Below are positions 34,462 to 46,512 of a stretch of 64,000 nucleotides of DNA, piece after piece. A model generated the notes under the pieces. It was not told the DNA's origin. It ran no database searches and saw only the letters and a list, made by a program, of their open reading frames with translations. The stretch is from Phyto melanocephala (taxonomy: Eukaryota; Arthropoda; Insecta; Diptera; Rhinophoridae). The translations under genes and the position numbers were made by a program. The stretch spans positions 106,203,884-106,267,883 of the forward strand of contig OW799234.1 of the NCBI GenBank assembly GCA_941918925.1, in the 5' to 3' direction. Numbering within the stretch: the first letter of the stretch is position 1; each line of letters opens with the position of its first letter.

Positions 34462-34542
34462 GACAGAAACAAGATACGACGATCTTTAAACAAACTTTTA
34501 ACAAGATTATAAAATTATTTTATATAATCAATTAAACATTAA
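33491..34542. other. Non-coding stretch with a (CA)n microsatellite
   Basis: The (CA)n tract spans about 34431-34457. The minus-strand open frame at 33483-33728 has no recognisable domain and may be an eroded extension of the adjacent retroelement. Confidence 0.5.
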
Positions 34543-35508
34543 TTATACCCTTCACACAGTGAAAAAGGGTATATATAGGTTTGTCATTCCGTGTGAAATT
34601 TCTACAATTTTCATTTCCGACCCCATAAAGTATATATTTTCTGAAAGCTTATGAATAGGGAAGTCGATTAAGCTCTGTCAGTCTGTCCGTGTGTATGTTG
34701 AAATCAACTTTTTGAAGCCCCCCGACATCATTTGGACCCGGGTGAGGTATTAAAATATCAGAAATATTCGGGAGTATATCGCTATTGAAAATCAGAAACA
34801 TCGGTACATAAACAACTGAGATATGAGCAAAAACCCACGACCACCTCGATTTTTTTTCACAAAAACAACATTACAACAACAACATACATACATACAAACT
34901 TGTATATTGGCTAAAGTAAACGTGGGATCGAATCCCAGCTGAGCCAAAAAAAAAATTTTTTTATATTTTAAAAATTTTTTTTTTAATTTTTTTTTTTAAT
35001 TTTTTTTTTATTTTTTTTTTTATTTTTTATTTAATATATTATTTATATTTTTATTATTTTTTTTTTTAATTTTTTTTTTTATTTTTTTTTTAATTTTTTT
35101 TTTATTTTTTTTTTTTATTTTTTATTTAATATATTATTTATATTTTTATTATTTTTTTTTTTATTTTTTTTTTTTATTTTTTTTTTGTTTTATATTAATT
35201 TTATATATTTTAATTACTTTTTTAAAATTTTTTTTTTTAATTTTTTTTTTAATTTTTTTTTTAATTTTTTTTTAAAATTTTTTTTTTAAAATTTTTTTTT
35301 TAAAATTTTTTTTTTATTTTTTTTTTTAACATACATACGTAAATTTATAATTTTACAATGGGATGTTTTTTATATATGTATATTTTTTATATGTATGTAC
35401 GTATTTCATATGAGATGAATGGTGATACAAACTACTGTTATTGCATGACTACACGTTGTGAAGGGTATATAAGATTCGGCACGGCCGAATATAGCGCTCT
35501 TACTTGTT
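34543..35508 (+). mobile_element. DINE-1-like element, young subfamily, longest A/T core
   Basis: The 5' end is TTATACCCTTCACACAGTGA, then TTTCCGACCCCATAAAG, GGAAGTCGATTAAGCTCTGT, GGACCCGGGTGAGGTATT and AACCCACGACCACCTCG. Next is a TCGAATCCCAGCTGAGCC segment (34928-34945), then about 380 bp of nearly pure A/T (34946-35328). The core contains two copies of an ATTTAATATATTATTTATAT block. The 3' end is AAGGGTATATAAGATTCGGC, ACGGCCGAATATAGC and TTACTTGTT. ATTCGGC-ACG-GCCGAAT forms a perfect 7-bp hairpin just before the end, as Helitron-type elements carry. Confidence 0.8.
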
Positions 35509-36799
35509 AAAATTTGTATTTGCAAATTTCAAAACGCAGAAGGAGGAAATAAACATTAAGTGATTGTAAGTACTTGGACATGATTTAATGGATTAATGAC
35601 ATTTTGATATTCTAGACATAAATGATGATGACATATACTTTCAGTAACTGTCAATCTGTTACATTTTCATGTTTTCCCCCTCCTTTGGCTTTTAGGTTTG
35701 CTTGTTTCGTATAATAAAAAGCAACATGCCTGTTGTAACAGAGTGTTGTTTTTTTTAACTTAACTTTAAATGTGTCAAGTAAGTTGTCAGCAGATTTGTA
35801 GATAATTTACTGCAGAAAAAAATAAAAATAATAATAAGATAAAATAAAAGCAGCATTGACTGACTGTAAAAGCAAAAATTAATAATTATTACACATGCGT
35901 TAAATGGTGCAAATATGGGAAGCTATCATTTGCGCATTGCATCTTACACACAACAAATGATGCGTTTGGTATGTGGGTATGTGGAATGCATGTGTGTGTG
36001 TGATGCGAAGTGAAAATTTGATGTGATTTATTTTTAAGGATACAGAGCGGCTGCATGGTTGGTAGACAGACAGGCAGTCAGTCAAACAGAAACACAAACT
36101 TTTTACAATTTCCCTTCAAAATGGAAAAAAACAGAAAAAAATGGTAGAAGTCTGTATTGTAAAATGAAAGTGGTATTTGAAAGAATATTTTTCATGATAG
36201 AGAATTTATGAAAAATTTTTTATAATTAGAAAATTCGTGGAAAATTTTTAACAATGACCATGAACGAAATTTTCGTTAAATGTTAAACAAAAAAAGGATT
36301 TTTTTTGCAAATTAAAATTTATTAAAAATTTGGTATGAAAAAAATGCGTATTTTTTTCATATTTCTATAAAACCAGAATTAAAAAAAAATGTTTATATCA
36401 AAAATTTTCTTAAACATTTTTCAAAAATATAAAACAATTTAACAATTTTTTTAATGTTAAAAAAAGACAATAATTATTTAACATTTTAATTAATTTTAAA
36501 AAATGTTTGTTAATAATTCTAAAAAACTAAAACGTTATAAAAAAATTTCTAAAAATTGAGAATTTATCAAAAATTTTGTTAACAAAAAATATTTAAGAGC
36601 CCATAAAGGGTTTCAAAATTTGGGGTTTCATTTTTATTTTAACAGAAAACAGATATGTTTTTATCACATTTAAATTATATTTATTTTAATTTAAACAAAA
36701 TGGATTCCGGTTAAAAATTAAAAATTATGTCGGTCAAGTGAAACCCCCTGCAGTCACGGTAGGCTCCTGATCTTTTACCAAAATACTCAATCACGTTTT
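35509..36799. other. AT-rich non-coding stretch
   Basis: No gene or element recognised. A (TG)n run lies near 35993-36002 and a CAGACAGGCAGTCAGTC tract near 36067. Confidence 0.5.
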
Positions 36800-37232
36800 T
36801 AATAGTTGAATATATGAAGCATATGCTCGATAATGTTGTTTTAAGGCTCTTTAACTGCTATGTGATTATTGCTGCACATTTTCGATTTCAAAAAACCCCA
36901 CAGAATATATTCGAAAGGTGTGAAATCTCACGATCTTGGTGTCCAATTCACTTGTACACTATGCGAAATAATGCGGTTTTCGAGCTATTCTTTCCACACG
37001 TCCATTGTTTCTTTTGATGTATGGCAAGTGGTATTATCTTGTTGAAACCACGTATTCTTTAAGTATAAATTAATAAATAATCCGCTACAATAACTTTGCA
37101 TCATCTCCCTGTAGCGATTTGCATTGACCATTGATACTTCAAATGGGGTGTCCCCGTTAGATGCGTGTAGGGGAGTATCGAAGTAGACCGCTACAATTTC
37201 CCGTTCCTTATCGACCTCCTTCGGTCACCAGT
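36800..37232 (-). pseudogene. ITm-superfamily transposase relic, copy 2
   Basis: On the minus strand, NANRYREMMQ, then TWFQQDNTTCHTSKETMD holds the second catalytic D. DFTPFEYILWGF follows, carrying the residues around the third catalytic position. This is the same order as the relic at 19679 and the open frame at 61445. Several frame breaks; N-terminal half absent. Confidence 0.7.
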
Positions 37233-37243
37233 GATTTTAAGTA

Positions 37244-37606
37244 CAGTGCAACCTCGCTTAACGCAATTAATATAAATTTTGGTCGTTGCGAAAGCTGGGG
37301 TTGTTGCGATAACCGAGTCTCAATTTTTTAGGGCGCAAATTCTCTTTTATGGTTTAATATGGCTTCATAAGCCACTTGTACAAATCCTTTTCCATTTTTG
37401 GATATTCACAAGCTCTTATTGTAACACGCTTGCCTGGTCCAAAATCAGCATTTGCAACGAATATTTTCTGGGAAAAAAGTTGCGATAGCTGAGGTTTTTT
37501 TTTTTTGAAAAGTTGCGTTAACTAAGACAACAATGCAAACAATTTACGAGTTGCAATAATCGAGGAGTTGCGCTTATCGAGGGTTGCGTTATGCGAGGTG
37601 GCGCTG
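37244..37606. mobile_element. pogo-like MITE, copy A (363 bp)
   Basis: Ends CAGTGCAACCTCGCTTAACG and, in reverse, CAGCGCCACCTCGCATAACG are inverted repeats, each flanked by TA (37242-37243 and 37607-37608). CAGTG...CCTCG...TAACG ends and a TA target are typical of pogo/Tigger-type DNA elements. The interior shares GGGCGCAAATTCTCTTTTAT and TAACACGCTTGCCTGGTCC with the copy at 58610, but its middle is about 270 bp shorter. No transposase frame. Confidence 0.76.
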
Positions 37607-39624
37607 TATATCGATCGGAACTTATTCCTCCACCATCGTTGTTTATTTTAGACTAAAAAACGATTTCACACTACCGACTGGTGACTTTCTACAATTCTTA
37701 TCGCACATTATTATTTAACTGCAAGTTCTGTTAAATAATCGAGCTCGAGGTCTTGCAGTTCATCAACAGGTCAAAAAACATATATATATCAATTTATTAT
37801 TATTTAACGTTTAAAAAAAGAATTATTCAAAATTTTAATTAAAAAAAAAAATAATAAAAATACAATTTTGTAAAACGAAAATTTCACCAAAAATTTTATC
37901 GTAACAAAAGCGACGAATTACGATGAATTTATTCTTTTAAAGCTGCCAACTTCCCTACGAATTAAACATAAATTAAATCTAATAAAGGCCCCAAGTACAA
38001 GTGACATTCCGTTTTTTATTTTCTTTGCTTAAGTGGTCGTCATATGTTTGTACTCGCAGACTTACAACATTTTAAAAAATTTCTACAGAAGAATAGAACT
38101 TCAATTCCCTTAATAAGTAGATTTTATCTTTATGTCTGTGATTCTTTTAAGTATGTCTGTAAGTGTGCTTGTGTGTGTTGCATTTTTCTCTTATTTTTAT
38201 TTTATTTTTTTTTTGTAGGTGATAATGTCAAGTAAAAAGAGATGTGAACAGTTTAATTGTATTTAATGGGATTTTAATTGCAACTTTTAAAACTCATTCA
38301 TTTGTGCATAGAAATTATTTCACATGCATGTTTACTTTGTCAATTATATAGAAAGATCTCTTGCTGGCAGTTTTAGCAAATTAGCAGAAGTAAAAGAAAT
38401 GATGGTGTGACAATTGAAACAAAAATGGTTAAGCTTTTGTCATAATGTTCCATATGAAAGGCAAATAATCAAGCAAGATCCAGTAAAAAATAGTTAAAAA
38501 TTATGTTTGACAGTAGAAGTCACAATTACGTGGACCGATAAAGTAACCGGTATAAATTATCTCTAAAAAACTTGATGTATATTTGATAATATATTTCTTT
38601 ATAGTTTCTTTCAAGCCATATTTATGTATTTGATACGTCAGCTGATTATTTTTTCTGCACATATTTTATTTGAGACTTTCCATTCTATCCAAATTTACTT
38701 TCCTTGTTTTCACATGCTTGTTTGTTTTCCCTACAAGTAGGGAGTGTACGAGTAATTTGCTACCAATTCATAACTATCAGTATATACATATTTATATATT
38801 TCTCTTGGAAGAATATATTTAGTTTGTAAAATAAATTTTGACTTTGCACTGTTTGTGTAGAAAATTTTCAAATTACACTAAAAGTGCTGCTCAAAATAAC
38901 AGCAGCCAAAGGATGTCGCCCCAATTCGGGCTAAACTGTCATAAAATACAAATGCAATGCTAGAGAAAAAGTAAACCCCTGAAATGAAAATGAGTGCCAA
39001 AAATTGCGAATGTGATTTCACTTGCATAGAAAATATATTGGATTTTTTCATACGAATCATGAAACCTTGAAACATAGACAGAATAATTTCAAATACACTT
39101 TACTGTAAATTTTCCCATAATATAAATTTTTTCCAAAAATAAACGTATTTGCGTGTTTTATATAATTGTGTTTTATTAACATACCTAGTCCTAAATAAAA
39201 TATTATACATTTTTATGTACACAAATCTACCTGAATGTGTAAACAAACAGCAAAAGAAAACAATATTAACCGCGAAAACGAAATAACTACACAAACAGTC
39301 CAGTCATAAATGTTTACATCCATACATGCATATGAATAAATTAACCCTTTTTGTTGTTGTTGTTGCAACTGGTGATGTTGTCAAGTACGAGCAATATTCG
39401 TACAAGTACGAATGACATGATGACCTTGACATTTTTCTCCCAATTATTTTTTTTATTGTATTATTATTGTTGCTCCCTAAAGCTTTTGTTGTGTTATGAA
39501 ACAACAGCAGAGGGCAAAATCGGTTGAGAAAATTTAAGTTGTTTGTATTCGTATTACATTTCAGTATGATTTAGCAGTTAAGAGAAGTAGCAGTATAATG
39601 AGGACGAATAAGCAATGAATAATA
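37607..39624. other. AT-rich non-coding stretch
   Basis: No gene recognised. The minus-strand open frame at 38878-39075 begins plausibly but matches nothing I know, and its neighbours are AT-rich spacer. Confidence 0.5.
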
Positions 39625-40341
39625 AACAAGTAAGAGTGCTATATTCGGCCATGCCGAATCTTATATACCCTTCACAACGTGTAGTCATGCAATAACAGTT
39701 GCTTGTATCACCATTCATCCCATATGAAATACGTACACGTATGTATGTTAAAAAAACGAAAAAAAAAATTAAAAAAAAAATTATTATATATATAATATAC
39801 ATATATAAAACAAAAAAAAAAATAAAAAAAAATTAAAAAAAAATAAAAAAAATTAAAAAAAATAATAATAAATATATAAATAATATATTAAATAAAAAAT
39901 TAAAAAAAAAATTAAAAAAAAATTTTTGTCTCAGTTGGGATTCGATGCCACGTTTTCTCTAACCAGTATACACGTTTGTATGTATGTATGTTGTTGTTGT
40001 AATGTTGTTTTTGTGAAAAAAAAATCGAGGTGGTCGTGGGTTTTTGCTCATATCTCAGTTGTTTATGTACCGATGTTTCTGATTTTCAATACCGATCTAC
40101 TCCCGAATATTTCTGATATTTTAATACCTTACCCGGGTCCAACCTATGTCGGGGGGCTTCAAAAAGTTGATTTCAACCAACACACGGTCAGACGGACAGA
40201 CGGTCAGGGCTTAATCGACTCCTCTATTCATAAGCTTTCAGAAAATATATACTTTATGGGGTCGGAAATGAAAATTGTAGAAATTACAAACGGAATGACA
40301 AAGCTATATATACCCTTGTGCACCACAGGTGAAGGGTATAA
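39625..40341 (-). mobile_element. DINE-1-like element, young subfamily, minus orientation
   Basis: The minus-strand 3' end is at the left (AACAAGTAAGAGTGCTATAT, TCGGCCATGCCGAATC). The 5' end is at the right (CACCACAGGTGAAGGGTATA). It carries a minus-strand TCGAATCCCAACTGAGAC segment (39928-39950), then the A/T core in standard order. Here the loop side of the hairpin is altered (GGCATGGCC), preserving pairing. Plus-strand open frames through it are chance readings. Confidence 0.78.
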
Positions 40342-41056
40342 AAAAAGGCACTCTGGAATGTAAAGATAACAACAACACTGCTATACTTTATTAAAATCTT
40401 GAGGATCTTTAGAGAATTAAATTATACAGAAACCTGCTATTTTGTTTTTGTGTTTTCTCATGTTTATACATATGTATGTATGTATATGTACTTATGTACT
40501 TATATTGCTTTCTTCATATTTTTTTGCCTATATAGTGCCAATATACATACATATATACATAACTTACACAAAAGAATGCAAAACTATTCACAAGAGTATT
40601 ATTTGTATACAATTCCTGTGCTTTTATTTCTTCAAGTCCCTTGCTTTGTTTGCATAACATTCTCATATTTTGCATAAAAACAACCAAGAATAATAACAAC
40701 AAAAAGCATTTTAAGAAAAACTTATGTGCAAAGGATTTAAATAAAATTAACAAACAAAATAAGTGAGAATGTTATATTCGGCAGTGCCAAATCTTGTGTA
40801 CCCGTCATCTGTACCTGAAATGAAAAATTTGTACATAAATGAAATTGTATGCACGTAAATTGTCAAGTTTTGATCAAGAGGGCGGGGGTGGTAGAGAAAA
40901 TATATTATTAAGAAAATATAAATTTTGTCTATTGATAAGTATGTAACGCAGAGTTTTGGCAGCCGTAAAACCATAAATTCATATATTTTATTAAAAACTT
41001 TAATAATGTTGCTAATGACCCTCCTTACTAGGAAACATTTTATATAAATTCGTAAA
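40342..41056. other. Non-coding stretch with a DINE-like 3' end scrap
   Basis: At 40762-40815, AAGTGAGAATGTTATATTCG and GGCAGTGCCAAATCTTG match the minus-strand 3' terminus of the DINE-like family, with the rest lost. No gene recognised. Confidence 0.5.
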
Positions 41057-41058
41057 TA

Positions 41059-42235
41059 CAGTGTAACTCGATTCTTTCACATACAGTGCATTCGCGAAAA
41101 CGTGAACACTCGAAAGTGTGAACGTCTCAGAAACGTGAACAAATTTATTTTTCCACAGAATACTCTAAAACGTGAACAAAATCTAAAAGCTCTAAAACGT
41201 GAATACTTTTTATTTTTTGTTTTTTAATCTGTTTTTAAATTGGGAAATCACCGAATTACATGTTACTTGTTTGTTTACATACGATTAAACGTTTTTTTCA
41301 TTTATGTATGCGTTGACCTGTTAGTTGCTCTTTAACATTGCTATGGGCTGAAAACGAGATGGTAGACCAAAGTGACATTAGAGTGCTGAGAAACCTTAAA
41401 GAAAAAGCTCTTTTAAAGATGGCAAAACAAAAAACTTTAAAAAAAATGACTGATTTTTTCCTTTAAACTTTAATTAACTGATTCTTAATTATCCAATCAA
41501 AAAAATTTACCTGTTAGTTTTAGTTTATTTTTTTGTTGTTTTTGTTAATTAAACTTGTATCCTTTATTTTATATTATTTTTTTGTTATTTATCGAATGCA
41601 AAGTGATTAATAAAATAATTAATTTAAAATAGTGTTTAGCGTTTTTTCTTATTAATATATAATTTTTTATACTAAATAGGGTAACTTTTTGTTTTAAATT
41701 TAGGTACTCGATAACGTGAACAAACTCGTAAATGTGAACTGCCTTGGTAAAAATTAGTTCACGTTATCGCGAGTTCACTGTACTTGATACTTGCACACCT
41801 CGATTCTTGCAACATAGAAATATTTTTCATTACGCACTCAGTACTTGCGACATCCATTACTCTTGTATTACTCTTGCGTGCTGCTTTGTTTACGTTTTCT
41901 TAGACTGAATACATTTTGGAAAATTCCCGTCGTTTTATTCCGCTGATGAAATGTTGTACATAATTTGAATCAGTTTAAAGCTGACTATTGAGAGGTGCGG
42001 TGTCATAATGGCAAAGAAAAAATTTAAGTTTCTGACAATTCAAGAGAAAACCGAGATTTTAAAGAAATTAAGTTCTGGATTTTCCACAAATTCCTTAGCC
42101 AAAATTTTCATGTGCATATATCAACAATAACTCGTGTTAAGAGAAATGAAAACACCATAAGGAAATTTGTGGCGCTTAAACCCTCGGAGTTTCCAAAAAT
42201 GGATAGAGACTAAGAAGCAGTGTAGTACTGAACAA
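41059..42235 (+). pseudogene. pogo/CENP-B-like transposase relic with N-terminal helix-turn-helix
   Basis: The presumed end CAGTGTAACTCGATTCTTTC is flanked by TA. Subterminal ACTTGATACTTGCAC / CTCGATTCTTGCAAC repeats follow the nested insertion at 41084-41780. A start codon at 42008 opens MAKKKFKFLTIQEKTEILKK, then LSSGFSTNSLAKIF. After a +1 shift it continues FHVHISTITRVKRNENTIRK. This is the psq/CENP-B-type DNA-binding start of pogo/Tigger transposases. The catalytic DDE part is missing; the relic fades by about 42235. Confidence 0.68.
41084..41780. mobile_element. pogo-like MITE nested in the pogo-like relic (697 bp)
   Basis: The ends CAGTGCATTCGCGAAAACG and, in reverse, CAGTGAACTCGCGATAACG pair and are each flanked by TA (41082-41083 and 41781-41782). 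AACGTGAAC motifs recur inside both ends. A short plus-strand segment (41359-41466) reads LRNLKEKALLKM and then QKTLKKMTDFFL before a stop. That resembles the C-terminal tail of pogo/Tigger transposases, so this is an internally deleted derivative that kept the end of its gene. Confidence 0.75.
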
Positions 42236-42294
42236 GCGACTTTGTAAAAAACAAACAAAACTTAAAAATTTTTTTAATTCCACATAAAATATGT

Positions 42295-42721
42295 GGCCGA
42301 CTTCCTAAACGCAAGTTGCAATTCATAATTTAAAAAAATGCGTATGCAATGCTAAACATGTCTTAAGTGCAACCTTGCGTTGCAGAGATTTTTTTTGTTG
42401 CATTTTATCGGCATTTAGGAACGCTCATGGATCCACTTTTTGTCTCTGCAATATAAAGTGTTTAATTATTTAAATTATTAGTCTGTGATTTAAATAAACT
42501 CTATCAATTATAAATAATTTATTAAAAATAAACAAAGAAAATACTAACTCAGCCATTGCAGCTCAAATGTTTGCATACAAAATAAAAATGATGCGCGATT
42601 TTGACAGCTGATACTTAGTAAAATGAGTTGCCAAACGATTGGGAACATTGGACATTGCTAGAAAGTTTACATATGCGTTTACGAAGTGTATGCATTGCAA
42701 CTTGCGTTTAGGAAGTCGGCC
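42295..42721. mobile_element. TIR element with GGCCGACTTCC ends (427 bp)
   Basis: The ends GGCCGACTTCCTAAACGCAA and, in reverse, the identical 20 bases continue for about 28 matching bases into GTTGCAAT. The next segments (AAATGCGTATGCAATGC left, GCATACACTTCG right in reverse) are partly related. TGT lies beside both ends. No coding content; superfamily unknown. Confidence 0.76.
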
Positions 42722-44366
42722 TGTATCTTCTAATATACGAATGCGTTGAACTTAACTGCTACTCTTTTGCTTTGTTAAGTATAAAACACAATTTCTGTAT
42801 TAGAGGTTGCAGTTTTGTAGGTTAAACGTCAATAACAAATTAGTGTTGGAAAAGTTGATAAAATTTTACTTCTGTAGAGTTACAATTAGGTTGTATAATG
42901 ATTTTAAGAGAAAAGCTACGAGAATCAACAATAGTGTTTTCACACTTAAGGCTTAAATACTAAATTCGGTTTTAACTTTAATACCAATCATTAAATCCTG
43001 GTTTAACCAAACAAAATAATTTTGTTAAAACCAATTTAAAATCTTTTTTTGTCTTGGTTTTAGGTATATTTTATGAAATACAACCTTGTTTTCGGTGTAC
43101 TCAATGAGTACTCAAACGTTAAAATTATTTAAAGTAGTTGATAATGTTAGATGGCGCTGAATAAAAAAAGCAATTAATGCAGTAACAACATCAAAAAAAG
43201 TATCACCATAATTTGCAACCACTTTTCAGGTATTCGTTTACAGAACATAGAATAATTTCTATTTTGGAGCGCATTGTAAAAATGTCTAAGTTTTTCATAC
43301 AAACAAAAACAGCTGATATACAGTGTGTGAAACAAATATTTTAACAAAAGAATTAAAAAATACACTTATTTCTACGAGAAATTAATTTAATTTTCAAACA
43401 ATTATTGGACATAATGTTAGTTAATCAAAACCATATTTAGCTAAACTAAACTTTTATTATCTTAATAGAAAAAATTTTCTTTAAATTTTTTCAATAATTT
43501 TTTTTTTAAATAACAAACTTTATCAAAAATATTCTCATAGCAATTACGTTACCTATCCTAAACTAAGTATGTGCACACATTTGTTTTCCTTGTGCAGTTT
43601 GTGTTGCAAATAAAATACTTAACTTGATATAACCTCAGCCAATCAGCTCCCAGCTGCAGAGCAAATTTAAAAGTAAGCAGAAAGTAAATGTATGCATAAC
43701 ATAAGGACTTGGAAGGATTGCAAAAAACTACAAATACAATTGTGCTCGATACCTTTTCTCAATATTCTTTGCATAAATAGTAAATAAATAAAACTCTTAA
43801 AAGGTAACAATGAATGTTTTAATTTTGGAATTTTACCAAAAATAAAAATTTTAGTTAAGAAAATTTTTTATCAAGAAGATTGTTTTCCCACTTGCACAAT
43901 CAGTTAAAAGTCATGAGTATTTTTTTTTTAATTATGCTAATTTTGGAACATCTTTTATATTAAGAAAAAATATGTTCTTTTTTTGGACGTAAATTGTTGT
44001 TTAAAAACATTCGCATTTAATGTAGTTTTTGTTACACTCTTCAAACGAAATCTGAATAAAAAGGGGAAACCCCTGTTTTTATCAGTCAAGTTAACGCTGA
44101 TGGTTATGTGGACTCTTTAGCAATTTTTTGTTTTTTGGGCAGTTAGTTCTCGTGCCGAGTACGAAGGTTTCTGTGTAATGTTTATTCTTAGTGGGTATGA
44201 CAAATAAAAATTGGTTTTGCCAGTGTAGGAATGAACATACATACATATTATGTATGCATGTATGTACACACATATATTGTAATTTTAAATTTAGGAATTT
44301 GAAACTACGCAGAAAAATGTTTTTTTTGGGGTTTATAATTAATCTTTATACAGGTTTAATTTATAT
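42722..44366. other. AT-rich non-coding stretch
   Basis: No gene recognised. A (CATA)n tract lies near 44236-44250. Confidence 0.5.
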
Positions 44367-45128
44367 ATTTTATATATAGGTTTGTCATTCCGTGTGAAAT
44401 TTCTACAATTTTGATTTCCGACCCCATAAAGTATATATTTTCTGAAAGCTTATGAATAGGGGAGTCGATTAAGCCCTGTCAGTCTGTCCGTGTGTATGTT
44501 GAAATCAACTTTTTGAAGCCCCCCGACATAGGTTGGACCCGGGTAAGGTATTAGAATATCAGAAATATTCGGGAGTAGATCGGTATTGAAAAGCAGAAAC
44601 ATCGGTACATAAACAACTGAGATATGAGCAAAAACCCACGACCACCTCGATTTTTTTTCACAAAAACAACATTACAACAACAACATACATACATACAAAC
44701 GTGTATACTGGTTAGAGAAAACGTGGCATCGAATCCCAGCTGAGCCAAAAAAAATTTTTTTTTTAATTTTTTTAAAAATTTTTTTTAAATTTTTTTTTAT
44801 TTTTTTTTTATTTTTTATTTAATATATTATTTATATTTTTATTATTATTTTTTTTTTAATTTTTTTTTTTTATTTTTTTTGTTTTAATTATAATTATTAA
44901 TAATTTTATATATTAATTATAATTATATATAATAATTTTTTTTTAATTTTTTTTAAAATTTTTTAACATACATACGGAATTTATAATTTTACAATGGGAT
45001 GTTTTTATATATGTATGTACGTATTTCATATGGGATGAAGGGTGACACAAACTACTGTTATTTCATGACTACACGTTGTGAAGGGTATATAAGATTCGGC
45101 ACGGCCGAATATAGCGCTCTTACTTGTT
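44367..45128 (+). mobile_element. DINE-1-like element, young subfamily, 5' end lost
   Basis: The first about 30 bases are replaced (no TTATACCCTTCACAC). From ATATATAGGTTTGTCATTCC onward it matches 34543-35508, including GGACCCGGGTAAGGTATT, the intact TACTGGTTAGAG...CGTGGCATCGAATCCCAGCT segment (44707-44746), the A/T core, and the 3' hairpin plus TTACTTGTT. Near-identity with the other young copies indicates recent spread. Confidence 0.77.
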
Positions 45129-45544
45129 TTTTGTTTCTTATATGCATACTTAGGAAAAAAAAACAAAAAACGATGCAATAGAAAAATTCTTTGTTTTTAG
45201 GAAATCTGGGTCCATTTATTGCAATTAGTGGTAGGATAATCTGAATTAAAAAAGCAGATTTTTAGGTTATTTGTATTTGTGACAGATTAACAAACTAACT
45301 GCCCTATTCATGACAATTGTAAAATATTAAAAAAAAATTTTTTTTATGGAAATTTGACTCATTTTTAGATTTTTTTTGTAGTTTTTATATTCTAAAGGTG
45401 TTTCTACTTAAAAATGTTTGACGGAAATAAAGCAGATTTCTTATTAGAGTTCTTCCAACAGGCACTTCCGAACTTTGAGAGTTGATAGCGACCATATTGT
45501 TGAAGCTACATCTGTCATATATTTAGTTTGTTTTTTCAAATTAA
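45129..45544. other. Non-coding stretch
   Basis: AT-rich; the far right may already be flank of the transposase relic that follows. Confidence 0.4.
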
Positions 45545-46010
45545 TAGACGCATATAGTGCTAAACTGTACAAGAAAATGATAAAACTATTTTATCAAATT
45601 GGATGTTCTATTCCGGCAATCTTTCGCGGGCTCCATGATGATGCCTCGTTCTACGTCAACAAACAAAATTGTTAAATTTGGAACAATACCAATCCTTATG
45701 TGAACCATATTTCTTTATAGGTGAGAGCGAGCGCTATATTTACGTACTTGCTTTGGGCTAAATTGTATGATATGGAAATGTGGTTTGAACAGAACGCCTC
45801 TATATGCTACTTAGCTCATGATACATTGGGTATTTTTGCATGAGATATTTTAGGGCATGTTCATGTTGAGGTTACTTGAACTGGCCACCTGAATCGAACG
45901 ATTACGACACCGTTTCAATTTTTTTGTCGTGTTTTCTTATGTCCCAGGTTTTGAAGCCAACAAAATCCAGATCATTCGTCAAATTCAAATTTATTTATGC
46001 ATCAGAGTCG
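45545..46010 (+). pseudogene. ITm-superfamily transposase relic, copy 3, with two deletions
   Basis: On the plus strand, KKMIKLFYQIGCSIPAIFRG is the N-terminal helix-turn-helix. It is joined directly to SFYVNKQNC and IWNNTNPYVNH, mid-core blocks that lie much later in the family. A second gap leads to WFEQNASICYLAHDT, where the catalytic Q-D-G-A-T motif would be. TGHLNRTITTPFQFF follows, a decayed form of the WPPRSCDLTP.DFFLWG block. Stops and shifts throughout. Confidence 0.66.
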
Positions 46011-46159
46011 TAGGTAATAAAACTTTGATGAATTATTTAAATTGAAAAATTTTAAACACATTTTTATATTTAAGTAATACACAGCGGAATTTCATATCAA
46101 TATATCCATGCTTCAGGTAGTAGTTATTTTTATACACATAATTTAACATTAACACCTAA

Positions 46160-46508
46160 CTGCTTCTTTTTAAATGTGATGGCCTCTGGTATTTAGCAGA
46201 AAATACTCGTGCGTATGTGCGGGAAATTTGTGGTAAAATACAGATTGTCCCTTTGAATTGACACAGCCGGTATGAATAGCACAGATAGTAGTAATAGTAA
46301 TACAACAGAGTTCGTTGCGTGTACATCAAATAGAGTTTGATAATAAATGTATAGAACAATAATTGGATAAATAAGAACCGTGTTAAAAATTAATAAATTG
46401 TTTAACACTTTTATAACATAAATTTCAAGTGTTACTATTTGCAATACAAAGAATCCCAGTTTATTTAAAGAACATTAATCATCGTTTTTAAAAAGTATAA
46501 ACGTAACA
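46160..46508 (+). mobile_element. Diverged partial LTR of the 20.9/22.1 kb family
   Basis: It ends GTATAAACGTAACA, then ATAT, matching the minus-strand end of the LTR at 22079-22591. Internal GAGTTTGATAATAAATGTAT corresponds to GTGTTTGATAATAAAAGTGT there. A weak TATA-like GGTATGAATAGC sits where TATAAATAGCC lies in the relatives. The 5' boundary is unclear. Confidence 0.55.
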
Positions 46509-46512
46509 ATAT

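Noticed and set aside
34910..34945. A functional tRNA gene in the DINE-like elements
   Set aside because: Only about 40 bases resemble a tRNA; the anticodon arm is missing, so it cannot fold as one. Kept only as a finding about origin.
34946..35328. Possible tandem satellite or CRISPR-like array
   Set aside because: It is irregular A/T low-complexity sequence inside a DINE-like element, without spaced conserved repeats.
39926..40363. 145-codon plus-strand frame; similar frames at 44551-44748 and 53959-54225
   Set aside because: All three are antisense readings of the same DINE-like element. Their mutual similarity reflects the repeat, not a protein family.
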